A stretch of 64,000 nt of DNA from Chromatiales bacterium (GTDB lineage Bacteria; Pseudomonadota; Gammaproteobacteria; Steroidobacterales; GCA-2729495): NCBI GenBank assembly GCA_002729875.1, contig PBZD01000126.1, positions 1-64,000 of the forward strand, written 5' to 3'. The translations under genes and the position numbers were made by a program. The notes beneath the pieces were generated by a model. That model searched no databases and was not told where the DNA came from. It saw nothing but the letters and a program-made list of their open reading frames with translations. Every line of letters begins with the position of its first letter. Positions within the stretch are counted from its first letter, which is position 1. Below, piece after piece: positions 27,144 through 35,875 of the stretch.

Positions 27144-29150
27144 ATGAACCAATCCAGACATTTGTCAGCGATCGCACTATCAATTCTACTGAGTACTGCT
27201 GCTTACGCTGCCGATAGCCAGTGGCCCACATACGCGGGCAATAAAGGCGGGCAGCAATACGCGGATCTTGATCAAATCAACACTGATAACGTCGGACAAC
27301 TCGAGATTGCCTGGCAGTACCGAACCGGTGAACTGGTGCGACGTACGGATTTTCAGAATGCTACCGCCAAAACCCAGGTCAATCCCATCCTGTTACCGGC
27401 GGCAGCCGGCGGACACCTGATGACCTGCACCCCCTTTAATCGCATCATCGCTCTCGACCCGACGGATGGAACAGAGCGCTGGGTTTATGATCCGGCCATT
27501 CGCATCGGCGGTTATGGGTCAGCAGCCGACCCGCAAGGATTAGCAAGCCCGTCATTTGCAAATTGCCGCGGTGTAGCCTACTGGAAAGATGAATCACTCG
27601 ACGAATCAGCCGCATGCCGTCACCGAATTCTGACGGCAACAAATGACCTGCGCCTGATTGCGATCGATGCCCGCTCCGGTGAACTGTGCAAGGACTTCGG
27701 CCATAACGGCAGCGTCAATATCGAAGCGGATGTATTGAATGCAAACCCACCTGCCACCATCGGCGAGGTCAGGTTCGCCAACCCCCCTTCTATTATCAAC
27801 GACATTGCAATCATTGGTTCAAGCGTGCGTGACAATCACCGTTATAACGCACCGAGCGGTGCAATTCGTGCATTTGACCTCCGCACGGGCACCCCACGCT
27901 GGACCTTCGACCCGGTACCACGAGACCTTGCCGACCCCATGCACGGTGAATGGCTTGATAATTCTGCCAATCATACCGGCGGTGCCAACGCCTGGGGACT
28001 GATTAGCGTTGACGAACAGCGCGACCTGGTATTCCTGCCGACGTCTGGCCCGTCCCCCGATTTCTACGGCGGCACCCGGCCCGGCGACAACCGCTATGCC
28101 GACTCAATCGTTGCGTTACGTGGCTCAACCGGAAAGGTCGTCTGGCATTTTCAGACCATTCATCACGATGTCTGGGACTATGACAACGCGGCACAACCCA
28201 CGTTGATTGATCTGGAAAAAGACGGCGAACCCTTTCCGGCTGTTATCCAGGCGACGAAAACAGGCATGCTGTATATTTTCCATCGCGAAACAGGTGAGCC
28301 ATTTTTCCCCATCGAAGAGCGCCCGGTACCGCAGGACGGCGTTCCCGGTGAGCACCTGTCACCCACTCAACCTTTTCCGGTCCGACCGCCGCCGCTGGTC
28401 CCTCATGACTTTGGTCCCGATGATTTCTGGGGCATCACTTTTTTCGACAAGGCTCAATGCAAGAAGAAATATGCCGGCGCCCGACTCGGCCCAATTTTCA
28501 CCCCGCCATCTATTGAAGGTACCGTCATCGTGCCGGCCACGGCCGGCGGCATTAACTGGGGCGGTGTTGCCGTAGAACCAAGAGGCAAAATCCTGATCGC
28601 CAAGGCAATGCGCATGGCCCATTTCGCGCAGTTAATTCCGCTGGACAAACTCAGCGACGTCATCGCATCAAGTGGCGAAAATTTGATGGGTACACCGGCG
28701 GCATTAATCGGCACACCCTATGCCCTGAAACAGGGGCCATTCGTCTCACCCATGTTCACTCCATGTCTCAGCCCACCGTGGTCCGCTCTGGTCGCGGTAG
28801 ACCTCAGCGCCGGCGAGATCCTGTGGCAAAGCACCCTGGGCACACTCGATACACTGGTGCCGGTGCCTCTGCCACTCAAGTGGGGTACCGCCTCCCTTGG
28901 CGGCCCGATTATTACGGCAGGCGGACTGGTCTTTATCGGTGCAACACAGGACGACCGGATCCGTGCCTTCGATATCGTCAGTGGTGAGGAACTCTGGGAG
29001 TTCAAGCTGCCCGCCGGCGCATTTGCGATGCCGATGACCTACGCCATCGATGGCCGGCAATTTATCGTCATTGCTTCCGGCGGACACCCGTTCATTTACC
29101 CGTTTCCCGGTGACTATATAACCGCCTTCGCACTACCCACAAGCAACTAA
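27144..29150 (+). CDS. Exported PQQ-dependent dehydrogenase (quinoprotein)
   Basis: The 668-residue protein has a signal peptide ending ALAAYAADS and the eight-bladed propeller of quinoprotein dehydrogenases, seen as recurrent W-motifs (ALDPTDGTERWVYDP, AFDLRTGTPRWTFD, ALRGSTGKVVWHFQ, FDIVSGEELWEFKLP). There is no N-terminal membrane domain, unlike glucose dehydrogenase, and no haem c motif CXXCH, so electrons would leave by a separate acceptor. The group is related to glucose/quinate/shikimate dehydrogenases. PQQ biosynthesis genes are not visible in the window. It starts at ATG 27144; the preceding SDR gene is divergent. Confidence 0.87.
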   Translation: MNQSRHLSAIALSILLSTAAYAADSQWPTYAGNKGGQQYADLDQINTDNVGQLEIAWQYRTGELVRRTDFQNATAKTQVNPILLPAAAGGHLMTCTPFNRIIALDPTDGTERWVYDPAIRIGGYGSAADPQGLASPSFANCRGVAYWKDESLDESAACRHRILTATNDLRLIAIDARSGELCKDFGHNGSVNIEADVLNANPPATIGEVRFANPPSIINDIAIIGSSVRDNHRYNAPSGAIRAFDLRTGTPRWTFDPVPRDLADPMHGEWLDNSANHTGGANAWGLISVDEQRDLVFLPTSGPSPDFYGGTRPGDNRYADSIVALRGSTGKVVWHFQTIHHDVWDYDNAAQPTLIDLEKDGEPFPAVIQATKTGMLYIFHRETGEPFFPIEERPVPQDGVPGEHLSPTQPFPVRPPPLVPHDFGPDDFWGITFFDKAQCKKKYAGARLGPIFTPPSIEGTVIVPATAGGINWGGVAVEPRGKILIAKAMRMAHFAQLIPLDKLSDVIASSGENLMGTPAALIGTPYALKQGPFVSPMFTPCLSPPWSALVAVDLSAGEILWQSTLGTLDTLVPVPLPLKWGTASLGGPIITAGGLVFIGATQDDRIRAFDIVSGEELWEFKLPAGAFAMPMTYAIDGRQFIVIASGGHPFIYPFPGDYITAFALPTSN

Positions 29151-29266
29151 TTGCCTTGTGACGATGCTCCATACCCGGAACTGATAAAAATGGTCATCCC
29201 CTGCGGGTGACCGTGCGGTTAACAGCCTCACATGAGAGCATCCTTGCCGATTTACTGAGATATCTT

Positions 29267-30508
29267 ATGACCGAGACAAACAAAACATATAACTACGACA
29301 AATTCATGCTGGCCAGCGGTGTCGCTATTTTTGCGATCGGCCAGTCGCTGCTGTTCATTATTGTTGCCCCGATGGCCCGGTCAGTCGGACTAACCGAATG
29401 GCAATTTGGCATTACCTTCTCACTGGCAAACGTTTCGCTGATCTTCGCGGCGCCATTCTGGGGCCGGAAAAGTGATTCAATTGGTCGTAAACCGGTTTTC
29501 ATCACCGGCCTGTTTGGCAGTGGCATCGGCACGTTAATGATGGCCTATTCACTTGAGATGGGACTGCAGGGTGCAGTCACAACATCAGGCCTGATCATGA
29601 TGATCTTCATATCGCGGATGATCTACGGCCTGACAGCATCATCAATTTATCCATCGGCCACAGCTTACATAGCAGATATCACAAACTGGCAAAACCGGAC
29701 CAAGGGTATGGCTTTGATCGGCAGTGCTAACAGCCTTGGTTCGATCCTGGGCCCGGCGATCGGCGGCGGACTTGCATTTATGGGCACACTGTTCCCGATG
29801 TATGCGGCAGCAGCGATCTCATTTGTCGGTGGACTGGCCGCAATCATCTGGCTGACCGAACCGGAGCAACATCGTGAACGAAAATCTCAAAAAAACCAGC
29901 CGAAGTCGACACTGAAATTTACCGACCGCCGGTTACGCCCGTATATGATCATTTGGGCATCTTTCTTCGTTATTTTTATCTCACTGAATTTTGTGACCGC
30001 TTTCTATATACAGGACCGCTTCGGCATCACGGATATGACCGAAGTGATGCGCACTGCCGGTATGATGTTAGCCTGCATGGCAATAGTGATCACCCTTGTA
30101 CAGGGTATTTTGTTTCAGATCATCCGAATCTCGCCACAAATTCTGCTGCGTCTGTGTGGACCAACTTTTGCCGCAGGTTTGTTCATGATGGCCTTTGCTC
30201 CGTCCCTGCCGTTTCTGACCGCCGGCTTCGCCATGCTTGGTATCTCTTTCTCCTGCGCAACCCCGGGCATCAATGGCAGCGCAAGCCTGACCGTCGAACC
30301 ACACGAACAGGGTGTGGCAGCTGGTTACCTGTCGGCGGCCAACACGTCCGGTGCGATTCTGGGCCCGGTTATCGGTACGAGCCTGTACAAGATACAACCA
30401 AACGCACCTATGCTAATCGGCGGCGTACTCATGGCGATAATCAGCATATATACATTTATGATTCCGGCACCACGACAACTGAGCGAGAGCAGGCAGACTC
30501 AATCATGA
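29267..30508 (+). CDS. MFS transporter (TetA/drug-efflux-like)
   Basis: ATG 29267 gives a 413-residue protein beginning MTETNKTYNYDKFMLASG; a TTG-type extension from 29207 adds a poor N-terminus. Twelve hydrophobic segments are visible, with the conserved cytoplasmic loop FWGRKSDSIGRKPVFITG and YPSATAYIADIT, typical of the drug/H+ antiporter branch. It follows the PQQ dehydrogenase by about 120 bases on the same strand and could move a substrate or product of that enzyme. A mid-protein stretch of charge (RKSQKNQPKSTLK) is the central loop. Confidence 0.85.
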   Translation: MTETNKTYNYDKFMLASGVAIFAIGQSLLFIIVAPMARSVGLTEWQFGITFSLANVSLIFAAPFWGRKSDSIGRKPVFITGLFGSGIGTLMMAYSLEMGLQGAVTTSGLIMMIFISRMIYGLTASSIYPSATAYIADITNWQNRTKGMALIGSANSLGSILGPAIGGGLAFMGTLFPMYAAAAISFVGGLAAIIWLTEPEQHRERKSQKNQPKSTLKFTDRRLRPYMIIWASFFVIFISLNFVTAFYIQDRFGITDMTEVMRTAGMMLACMAIVITLVQGILFQIIRISPQILLRLCGPTFAAGLFMMAFAPSLPFLTAGFAMLGISFSCATPGINGSASLTVEPHEQGVAAGYLSAANTSGAILGPVIGTSLYKIQPNAPMLIGGVLMAIISIYTFMIPAPRQLSESRQTQS

Positions 30509-30544
30509 GTTTTAATCCGGTGATCACTATCAGCAGAAAAGTGA

Positions 30545-31189
30545 TTATACGCCGTCAGTCCTGACTGCCCGTTGCCCGAAAAACAGGCTTAGCCAGCTCA
30601 GGTAGACCACAATACCGTTCAGAATATGCCAGATAAAATGTGTCCCCAGCGGCCAGCTCACACACCACCATTCATCTACGGTCCTGGCCGTAAGTGATAC
30701 TGCAAATACAACTGCGGCAACAACCAGCCATCTCGTGCCAATCAATGCCCGTCGTGCCGCAAACACGGCAAATATCCCCAACATCAGGACTGCCGGAACA
30801 TAGTTCTCGGAACCATTGAGTTCGACTGGAATCCGGGAACTGACAACCATTGTGACAAGAAACAGCCCTATCACGCCACACACCTGCCAATAATTAATGC
30901 GCAACACAAAGCGTGGAAAACACCATAGAAACATCAGCTGAAATGCATAGATCGGCAACCCGTCGGCCAGTGCGGTCAATGGGGTAGCAAAGGTATGAAA
31001 CAGAAAGCTGCCGATGCCGATTAGTATCATCAGACCCGCAAGCACCCACAGATACATCGGTGAAGCTCTGTTCTTGCGCAATAACGAGATGGCTACCAGA
31101 CCGGCCACAATGAATGACAGGTTGGTCAGCGCATTAACCGGCTCCGACCAGAAACTTGCATCTACCCGTTCGCAATAGTTATCAATCAT
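30545..31189 (-). CDS. Ceramidase-like seven-helix membrane protein
   Basis: The 214-residue protein (ATG 31189; a longer start at 31213 is possible) begins IDNYCERVDASFWSEPVNALTNLSF, the start of the alkaline ceramidase/CREST family, and keeps GIGSFLFHTFATPLTALADGLPI (first His and Asp) and GTHFIWHILNGIVVYL (two more His). These are the zinc-binding residues known for the family, which hydrolyses ceramide-type amide bonds in the membrane. In bacteria the substrate is usually unknown. Converges with the MFS gene and diverges from the aldo-keto reductase. Confidence 0.8.
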   Translation of the reverse strand: MIDNYCERVDASFWSEPVNALTNLSFIVAGLVAISLLRKNRASPMYLWVLAGLMILIGIGSFLFHTFATPLTALADGLPIYAFQLMFLWCFPRFVLRINYWQVCGVIGLFLVTMVVSSRIPVELNGSENYVPAVLMLGIFAVFAARRALIGTRWLVVAAVVFAVSLTARTVDEWWCVSWPLGTHFIWHILNGIVVYLSWLSLFFGQRAVRTDGV

Positions 31190-31266
31190 TATAGTAATAT
31201 AGATATTCAGCACTCAGCCCGGTCAATCTTACCGGGCTCCAATTCATTTGGATATGAGGATTCGAC

Positions 31267-32169
31267 ATGAACCGCCGCCAACTCATCAAACAAGCTGCCG
31301 GTGCCGCTCTCAGCCTCAACTGGAACCCGCTACAGGCCAAGATTCAGAACGTTATGCACAAAACCATTCCCGGCACCAGCGAAATCCTCCCGGTGATCGG
31401 ACTCGGCACCAACCGCTATTCAGTTGGCAATGCACAACATCAGGCACGCCTTAGACAGGCTCTTCAGACCTTCCATGAACATGGCGGCACACTGATCGAT
31501 ACCGCGCCAATGTACCGTGGTTCTGAAATCATCCTCGGCCAGTTGATCAAGACTCTCAACATTCGCGAGCAACTCTTTATTGCTACCAAGGCCGACCGCG
31601 CGGCTGACAATAACGGACCGGAGCGACTGGCAAACTCATTTGCACAACTGCAAACCGACCGGCTCGACCTGGTGCAATCACACAATCTGCGTGGCGTAGA
31701 CAGCATGTTACCGGTATTACGTGAACAACAGCTCGCCGGACGCGTTCGTTATGTCGGCATTACTACTTCGCGCGAGAATCAATTTGCTGAATTTCTTGAT
31801 GTGATGAACAAATACCCGCTGGATTTCATCCAGGTAAACTACAGCCTGATTGACCGCAAAGCTGCCGAGCACATCCTGCCATTGGCTGCTGATAAGGGTA
31901 TTGCCGTACTGGCAAACCTGCCACTGAGTCGTGGCGCACTGTTCAAAAAGGTTGGTGATCGACCTCTACCCGACTGGGCCGCAGAATTTAACTGCACCAG
32001 CTGGGCACAGTTTTTCCTGAAATATGTGATTTCCCACCCCGCCGTTAACTGTGCAATCCCGGGCATGACCCGGACCCGGCACGTAATCGACAATCTTGGT
32101 GCGGCACTGGGTCGGCTACCGGATGCTACCCAGCGCCGGCGTCAGGAACAATATATTGACGGACTGTGA
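31267..32169 (+). CDS. Aldo-keto reductase with a Tat-like N-terminus
   Basis: The 300-residue protein begins MNRRQLIKQAAGAALSLNW, a twin-arginine-type leader, then the AKR barrel. The catalytic tetrad is intact: Asp78 (IDTAPMYRG), Tyr83, Lys108 (IATKAD) and His139 (VQSHNL). The end GMTRTRHVIDNLGAALGRLP gives the cofactor-binding loop. AKR enzymes need NADPH, which the periplasm lacks, so the leader may be a non-functional remnant, a membrane anchor, or a Tat export of a protein already loaded with cofactor. Ribosome site GAGGA ends near 31261. Confidence 0.83.
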   Translation: MNRRQLIKQAAGAALSLNWNPLQAKIQNVMHKTIPGTSEILPVIGLGTNRYSVGNAQHQARLRQALQTFHEHGGTLIDTAPMYRGSEIILGQLIKTLNIREQLFIATKADRAADNNGPERLANSFAQLQTDRLDLVQSHNLRGVDSMLPVLREQQLAGRVRYVGITTSRENQFAEFLDVMNKYPLDFIQVNYSLIDRKAAEHILPLAADKGIAVLANLPLSRGALFKKVGDRPLPDWAAEFNCTSWAQFFLKYVISHPAVNCAIPGMTRTRHVIDNLGAALGRLPDATQRRRQEQYIDGL

Positions 32170-32280
32170 TCCAACCCCTGTTTTACGCACTCATCTGGGC
32201 ACTGGTATCCATAAATCGATAAATGCAGTTGCCAAGTCCACGTCAGACACGACATACTCACGAACTGGCCCAACAACATC

Positions 32281-32293
32281 AAGGAGGTGATCC
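32281..32293 (+). promoter_or_regulatory. Unusually strong Shine-Dalgarno sequence of the 34-codon ORF
   Basis: AAGGAGGTGATCC is fully complementary, over 13 bases, to the 3' end of bacterial 16S rRNA (GGATCACCTCCTT). GGAGG lies seven bases before the ATG. Such extended pairing is rare and marks this short ORF as potentially highly translated. Confidence 0.8.
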
Positions 32294-32294
32294 T

Positions 32295-32399
32295 ATGTCT
32301 AGTGAGAATTTAAAGGTATCCCAACCATCCTCGCATCCTGGCTTGGCAATGGACCCATATCCTGTTTTGCCTGCCTGGACGGTCGGATCCAGATATTGA
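32295..32399 (+). CDS. 34-residue small protein of unknown function
   Basis: The ORF starts at ATG 32295, directly after a 13-base perfect anti-16S ribosome site, and ends at TGA 32397-32399. The peptide reads MSSENLKVSQPSSHPG, then LAMDPYPVLPAWTVGSRY. It has no signal peptide, no cysteine and ends in Tyr. It is followed 29 bases later by a Rho-independent terminator, so it forms a compact, self-contained unit. A possible weak promoter (TTGCCA, 18 bases, CATACT) ends near 32260. I do not recognise it; it could be a small structural or regulatory protein or a peptide-modification precursor, but no modifying enzyme gene is next to it. Confidence 0.6.
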   Translation: MSSENLKVSQPSSHPGLAMDPYPVLPAWTVGSRY

Positions 32400-32427
32400 T
32401 CCCGAGGTTGGGCTTACCCGATCTCAC

Positions 32428-32454
32428 AAAGGCCCGCGCAAGCGGGCCTTTTTT
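32428..32454 (+). terminator. Rho-independent terminator after the 34-codon ORF
   Basis: A perfect seven-base GC stem, GGCCCGC with GCGGGCC, closes on the stable tetraloop GCAA, is flanked by AAA on the left and runs into TTTTTT. This is a textbook intrinsic terminator. Confidence 0.9.
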
Positions 32455-32781
32455 ATTCGGGGCATTGCAGACGCAGAAAAAAAGAAAGCCCGACAGGGGA
32501 AACCGAGCTTTATTTATTGCTTGAAGGTTAGCAATACTTTTAAAACGCAACAAAAAATTATTTCACTATGAACCGGGCAATTAATACTTGGTGGTGATAA
32601 CGTAAAACTTGTCGGTTCAGCTGCCTATGTCGTATTTCAATCGATGCATACAGTATAGCGTGGCCCTCATAATCAGATGATTTCTGTAACATTAATACTT
32701 TTTAATATTGCCAGATTGGTATTTATACCCTTTAATACATAAACTTAGATAGAAACATCAAGCAAGCCGCGCAGAGCAGTC

Positions 32782-32812
32782 ACCGATATTTAATATAATG
32801 CTTAATATCGGT
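32782..32812. promoter_or_regulatory. Inverted repeat upstream of the response-regulator gene
   Basis: ACCGATATT (32782-32790) and AATATCGGT (32804-32812) form a perfect nine-base inverted repeat with a 13-base AT-rich spacer, ending about 48 bases before the regulator's ATG. It lies where an autoregulatory operator of an OmpR-type regulator would sit. Function is inference. Confidence 0.5.
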
Positions 32813-32859
32813 CCGGTGTCTGCTAGGCTAACAGCCGAATCGACTAGTGGATTACCCCC

Positions 32860-33540
32860 ATGCGCATCCTATTAATTGAAGACGACAGCAGTGTCGCCGA
32901 CTTCATCGTCAGAGGTTTCAAGGAGGCAGGACATACCATCGACCATGCGGATAACGGTAAAGATGGGCTGTTTATGGTCACAACTGAATCCTACGATATA
33001 TTGATTGTCGATCGAATGCTGCCGGTTGTCGACGGCCTGTCGATCACACGTACACTGCGCGCCTCTGACAACCCTATACCGATCCTGGTTCTCAGCGCAC
33101 TTGGCCAGGTTGACGACCGGGTTAAGGGGCTGCAAGCTGGTGCCGACGACTATCTTAGCAAACCGTTTGCATTCAGCGAACTGGAAGCCCGCATCACAGC
33201 TTTGTCCCGCCGATCGATGGGGCAAACAACAACTGAAACCGTGCTAAGCCTCGCAGATTTGCACTTGGACCTGCTATCCAGAGAAGTCCGCCGTGGTGAC
33301 CAGGTCATTACGTTACAGCCACGTGACTTTCAATTGCTCGAGTACCTTCTGCGGCATAAGGGACAGGTCGTCACGCGTACGATGTTGCTGGAAAATGTCT
33401 GGGACTATCATTTCGATCCGCAAACCAATGTCATAGATGTGCATATCAGCCGCCTGCGGGCCAAAGTGGACAAAGATTTTGCAATACCGCTGATCCACAC
33501 GGTACGCGGTGCAGGATATAAAATTGATGCAACTGACTGA
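32860..33540 (+). CDS. OmpR-family response regulator
   Basis: The 226-residue protein has a receiver domain with Asp51 as phospho-acceptor (ILIVDRMLP), acidic pair EDD at 7-9, and Lys101 (LSKPF), followed from about 125 by a winged-helix DNA-binding domain (LTLQPRDFQLLEYLLRHKGQVVTRTMLLENVWDY, then NVIDVHISRLRAKVD, VRGAGYKI). ATG 32860 follows an AT-rich upstream region with a nine-base inverted repeat. The kinase gene starts 14 bases before this gene's stop, so the two are translationally coupled. Confidence 0.93.
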   Translation: MRILLIEDDSSVADFIVRGFKEAGHTIDHADNGKDGLFMVTTESYDILIVDRMLPVVDGLSITRTLRASDNPIPILVLSALGQVDDRVKGLQAGADDYLSKPFAFSELEARITALSRRSMGQTTTETVLSLADLHLDLLSREVRRGDQVITLQPRDFQLLEYLLRHKGQVVTRTMLLENVWDYHFDPQTNVIDVHISRLRAKVDKDFAIPLIHTVRGAGYKIDATD

Positions 33541-34939
33541 TCAGCTACGCACTACCACGTTCCTGCTGACACTCAGGTACATGATACTGTTTTTCTTATC
33601 TGTAACAATCCTGTTTATTTTCATTAGCTGGTCCACAACAGGCTATCTCGAACAGGAAACCGACGCAACAATCCGTGCGGAGGTCAACGGACTCAACGAA
33701 CAATTTATCCAGCGCGGCCCACAGGGACTGGTTCGCGTTATCGGCATGCGAGTCAGAAACCATCCGGATAGCAACATGGTCTATCTGATTGCGGATGCGG
33801 ATCTAAACCCGATGGTTGGTAGCATCAACGAGTGGCCCGCATTGAAATCGAAACCGGACGGCTGGGTTTCATTCGAAGTCACAGAAGAGAACGGCAACAG
33901 CATTGCAGTTCGGGGACGAATCTTTCAACCGCAGCCGGAACTGTTCGTGATTGTCGGTCAAAAAAACACGACACTGGCACAATTAACCCGATTGTTCGAC
34001 CGCACTCTGTTCTGGGGCTTGACTGTGACGCTGGCACTAGCGTTAACCGGTGGCTTATTGATGAGCAACAACGTATTACGCCGTGTCGGACACTTTAACT
34101 CAACCAGCAAACGCATCACGGATGGCGACCTCTCGCAACGGATCAACACAACCGGCAGTGGTGATGAGTTTGACGAACTGGCAAATAATCTGAACGCAAT
34201 GATGGATCAGATCGAATCACTGATGGGCAACATTCAGCATATTTCCGATAACATTGCCCATGATTTGCGCACACCTCTGACACGCCTGCGAAACAAGCTT
34301 GAGGATTTGCGTCAGGACGCGGATTCTACCGAAACAGAGGAAATTGATCGCTGTATTGAAGATGCAGATAGCCTGCTGGCAACATTCGCCTCATTACTCA
34401 GCATTGCACGTATTGAATCCGGAACCTATGAAACGGCATTGGATCCCATCAATCTAAGCCAGTGTGTTCGCGATGGCTACGAGTTATACAAAGCATTAGC
34501 AGATGAGAAATTAATCGATCTAAGTTACGACGCCCCCGGCGCAATCGAAATGCGCGGCGACCGGAATCTTCTGTTTCAGGCCATCACCAATCTGCTCGAC
34601 AATGCGATCAAATACACTCCGACCGCAGGCAAAGTATCCATTAGGCTGCGATGTGACCCGACACACGCGGTACTGTCCGTCATGGATTCAGGACCAGGCA
34701 TTCCTGCTGACCAACGAGAACAGGTTTTGCAGCGGTTTTATCGACTGGATGAAAGCCGCTCCGAACCCGGCTCGGGCCTCGGGCTCAGCCTCGTACAGGC
34801 CGTCATGCACCGACATGGTGCGCGTCTTGAACTTGACAACAACTCACCCGGATTACTGGTGAAAATAATGTTCCCCCTGCATGAGGAACAGCGGGCACGC
34901 CAACCATCCCCTGATCTATCAGGGGCCGACCACACGTGA
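33527..34939 (+). CDS. Sensor histidine kinase (HAMP, HisKA, HATPase), partner of the upstream regulator
   Basis: ATG 33527, inside the regulator's last codons (overlap of 14 bases), gives 470 residues. Transmembrane helix 1 is about 17-35, a periplasmic domain of about 120 residues follows, helix 2 is about 160-180, then HAMP, the dimerisation box with His245 (DNIAHDLRTPLTRLRN), and an ATPase domain with N box NLLDNAIKYTP, DSGPGIP and GSGLGLSL. The overall plan matches EnvZ/QseC-type kinases. The signal it senses is unknown; the sensor domain shows no known fold by eye. Confidence 0.92.
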   Translation: MQLTDQLRTTTFLLTLRYMILFFLSVTILFIFISWSTTGYLEQETDATIRAEVNGLNEQFIQRGPQGLVRVIGMRVRNHPDSNMVYLIADADLNPMVGSINEWPALKSKPDGWVSFEVTEENGNSIAVRGRIFQPQPELFVIVGQKNTTLAQLTRLFDRTLFWGLTVTLALALTGGLLMSNNVLRRVGHFNSTSKRITDGDLSQRINTTGSGDEFDELANNLNAMMDQIESLMGNIQHISDNIAHDLRTPLTRLRNKLEDLRQDADSTETEEIDRCIEDADSLLATFASLLSIARIESGTYETALDPINLSQCVRDGYELYKALADEKLIDLSYDAPGAIEMRGDRNLLFQAITNLLDNAIKYTPTAGKVSIRLRCDPTHAVLSVMDSGPGIPADQREQVLQRFYRLDESRSEPGSGLGLSLVQAVMHRHGARLELDNNSPGLLVKIMFPLHEEQRARQPSPDLSGADHT

Positions 34940-35095
34940 AAAAATAGCCAACCAGTTAGAAATAAACCCGATAATCATGCCGGGCGACCGGCCGGAACAT
35001 CATCGATGCACGAGGCCCCGAATACGGTTACGATAGGAATGGATGGCGGAACTTTTCAGTTCTGTCAATAATACCGGTAAAATATAACTGCTCGA

Positions 35096-35800
35096 ATGAA
35101 ATTCCGCTTTATTGTTATCTTTGTCTCCCTGATGCTGACAGCATGCGCTAGTCCTGAAAAAGACTGGAACCTGGCTACTCGCGATGACAGCCAGAATGCT
35201 TATCTCGAGTTTATGGCCAAACATCCTAATAGTGAATTTGTCGCACAAGCACGCATTCGTATCGATGAACTAAAAGTTATTCGCGCATGGGAGCGGGCCG
35301 AATTCAAGAAAACACTCACCGCCTACCAGGCTTTCAATGACAAGTATGCCGACAGTGAATATGCCGCCACAGCGAAGCAACGGATACACCGAATTCAGCG
35401 TGACGAACACTGGGAAAGAATTCTCGAAGACACTAACAAGGCAGCAGTTGAGATATTCGTCAAAACATACCCTGAAGCACCGCAAATACCTGAGGCCCAA
35501 TTGATGCTAACCGCTTTTGCCGAAGCCGAACAAGCGGCCCGGCCAAAAGAACGAGCGGGTAATTTCCGCCTACAACTTGCGGCCTTCCGGACCATTGCCG
35601 CTGCAGAACATGAATTGCGACGACTGGTATTGATTGCACCCGAAATTCTGCTCGGTCCCGTATTGATCGAGGCACCACAACCGGATAGTAAGCGTGGCAT
35701 GTTTCTACTCAAAAGTGTTCCGATGACCGGCGTTGAAGCACGTAACACATGTACCGCACTGAAAAATATCAAACAAGATTGCTTCATCATCAACCGCTGA
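35096..35800 (+). CDS. SPOR-domain lipoprotein
   Basis: The 234-residue protein has a lipobox (VSLMLTAC) and mature helices with TPR-like repeats (TYQAFNDKYADSEYAATAKQRI). The C-terminal 80 residues read FRLQLAAFRTIAAAEHELRRL, then GPVLIEAPQ, GMFLLKSVPMTGVEARNTCTALK, the two-helix-plus-sheet pattern of a SPOR domain, which binds peptidoglycan lacking stem peptides at division sites. Lipidation suggests an outer-membrane protein facing the cell wall. The ATG at 35096 is the first in the frame. Confidence 0.8.
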   Translation: MKFRFIVIFVSLMLTACASPEKDWNLATRDDSQNAYLEFMAKHPNSEFVAQARIRIDELKVIRAWERAEFKKTLTAYQAFNDKYADSEYAATAKQRIHRIQRDEHWERILEDTNKAAVEIFVKTYPEAPQIPEAQLMLTAFAEAEQAARPKERAGNFRLQLAAFRTIAAAEHELRRLVLIAPEILLGPVLIEAPQPDSKRGMFLLKSVPMTGVEARNTCTALKNIKQDCFIINR

Positions 35801-35875
35801 TAAACCGCTATTTGCCGGGGGCCTCCATCCTGTCACCACCCCGACCCTTGCAAGTGCGGCCAAAGTGATTAGGCT

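Larger units (their letters stand above)
32170..32859 (+). other. 690-base gap between the AKR gene and the response-regulator gene
   Basis: This interval contains one short transcription unit (the 34-codon ORF at 32295-32399 and its terminator at 32428-32454) and, from 32560 onward, an AT-rich segment with repeated TTAATACTT-like words that leads to the response-regulator gene and includes a 9-base inverted repeat (32782-32812). An 84-residue reading frame on the minus strand (32299-32553) is judged a shadow of the small ORF and terminator. Confidence 0.6.

Noticed and set aside
32295-32399. Small ORF as mycofactocin, PQQ or methanobactin precursor
   Set aside because: It ends in Tyr but lacks the PqqA Glu-x3-Tyr, the MftA Val-Tyr end and any cysteine, and no modifying radical-SAM or related gene is next to it.
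32299-32553. 84-residue minus-strand frame across the small ORF and its terminator
   Set aside because: It runs through the terminator stem and has no supporting motif; the plus-strand ORF with the strong ribosome site explains the region better.
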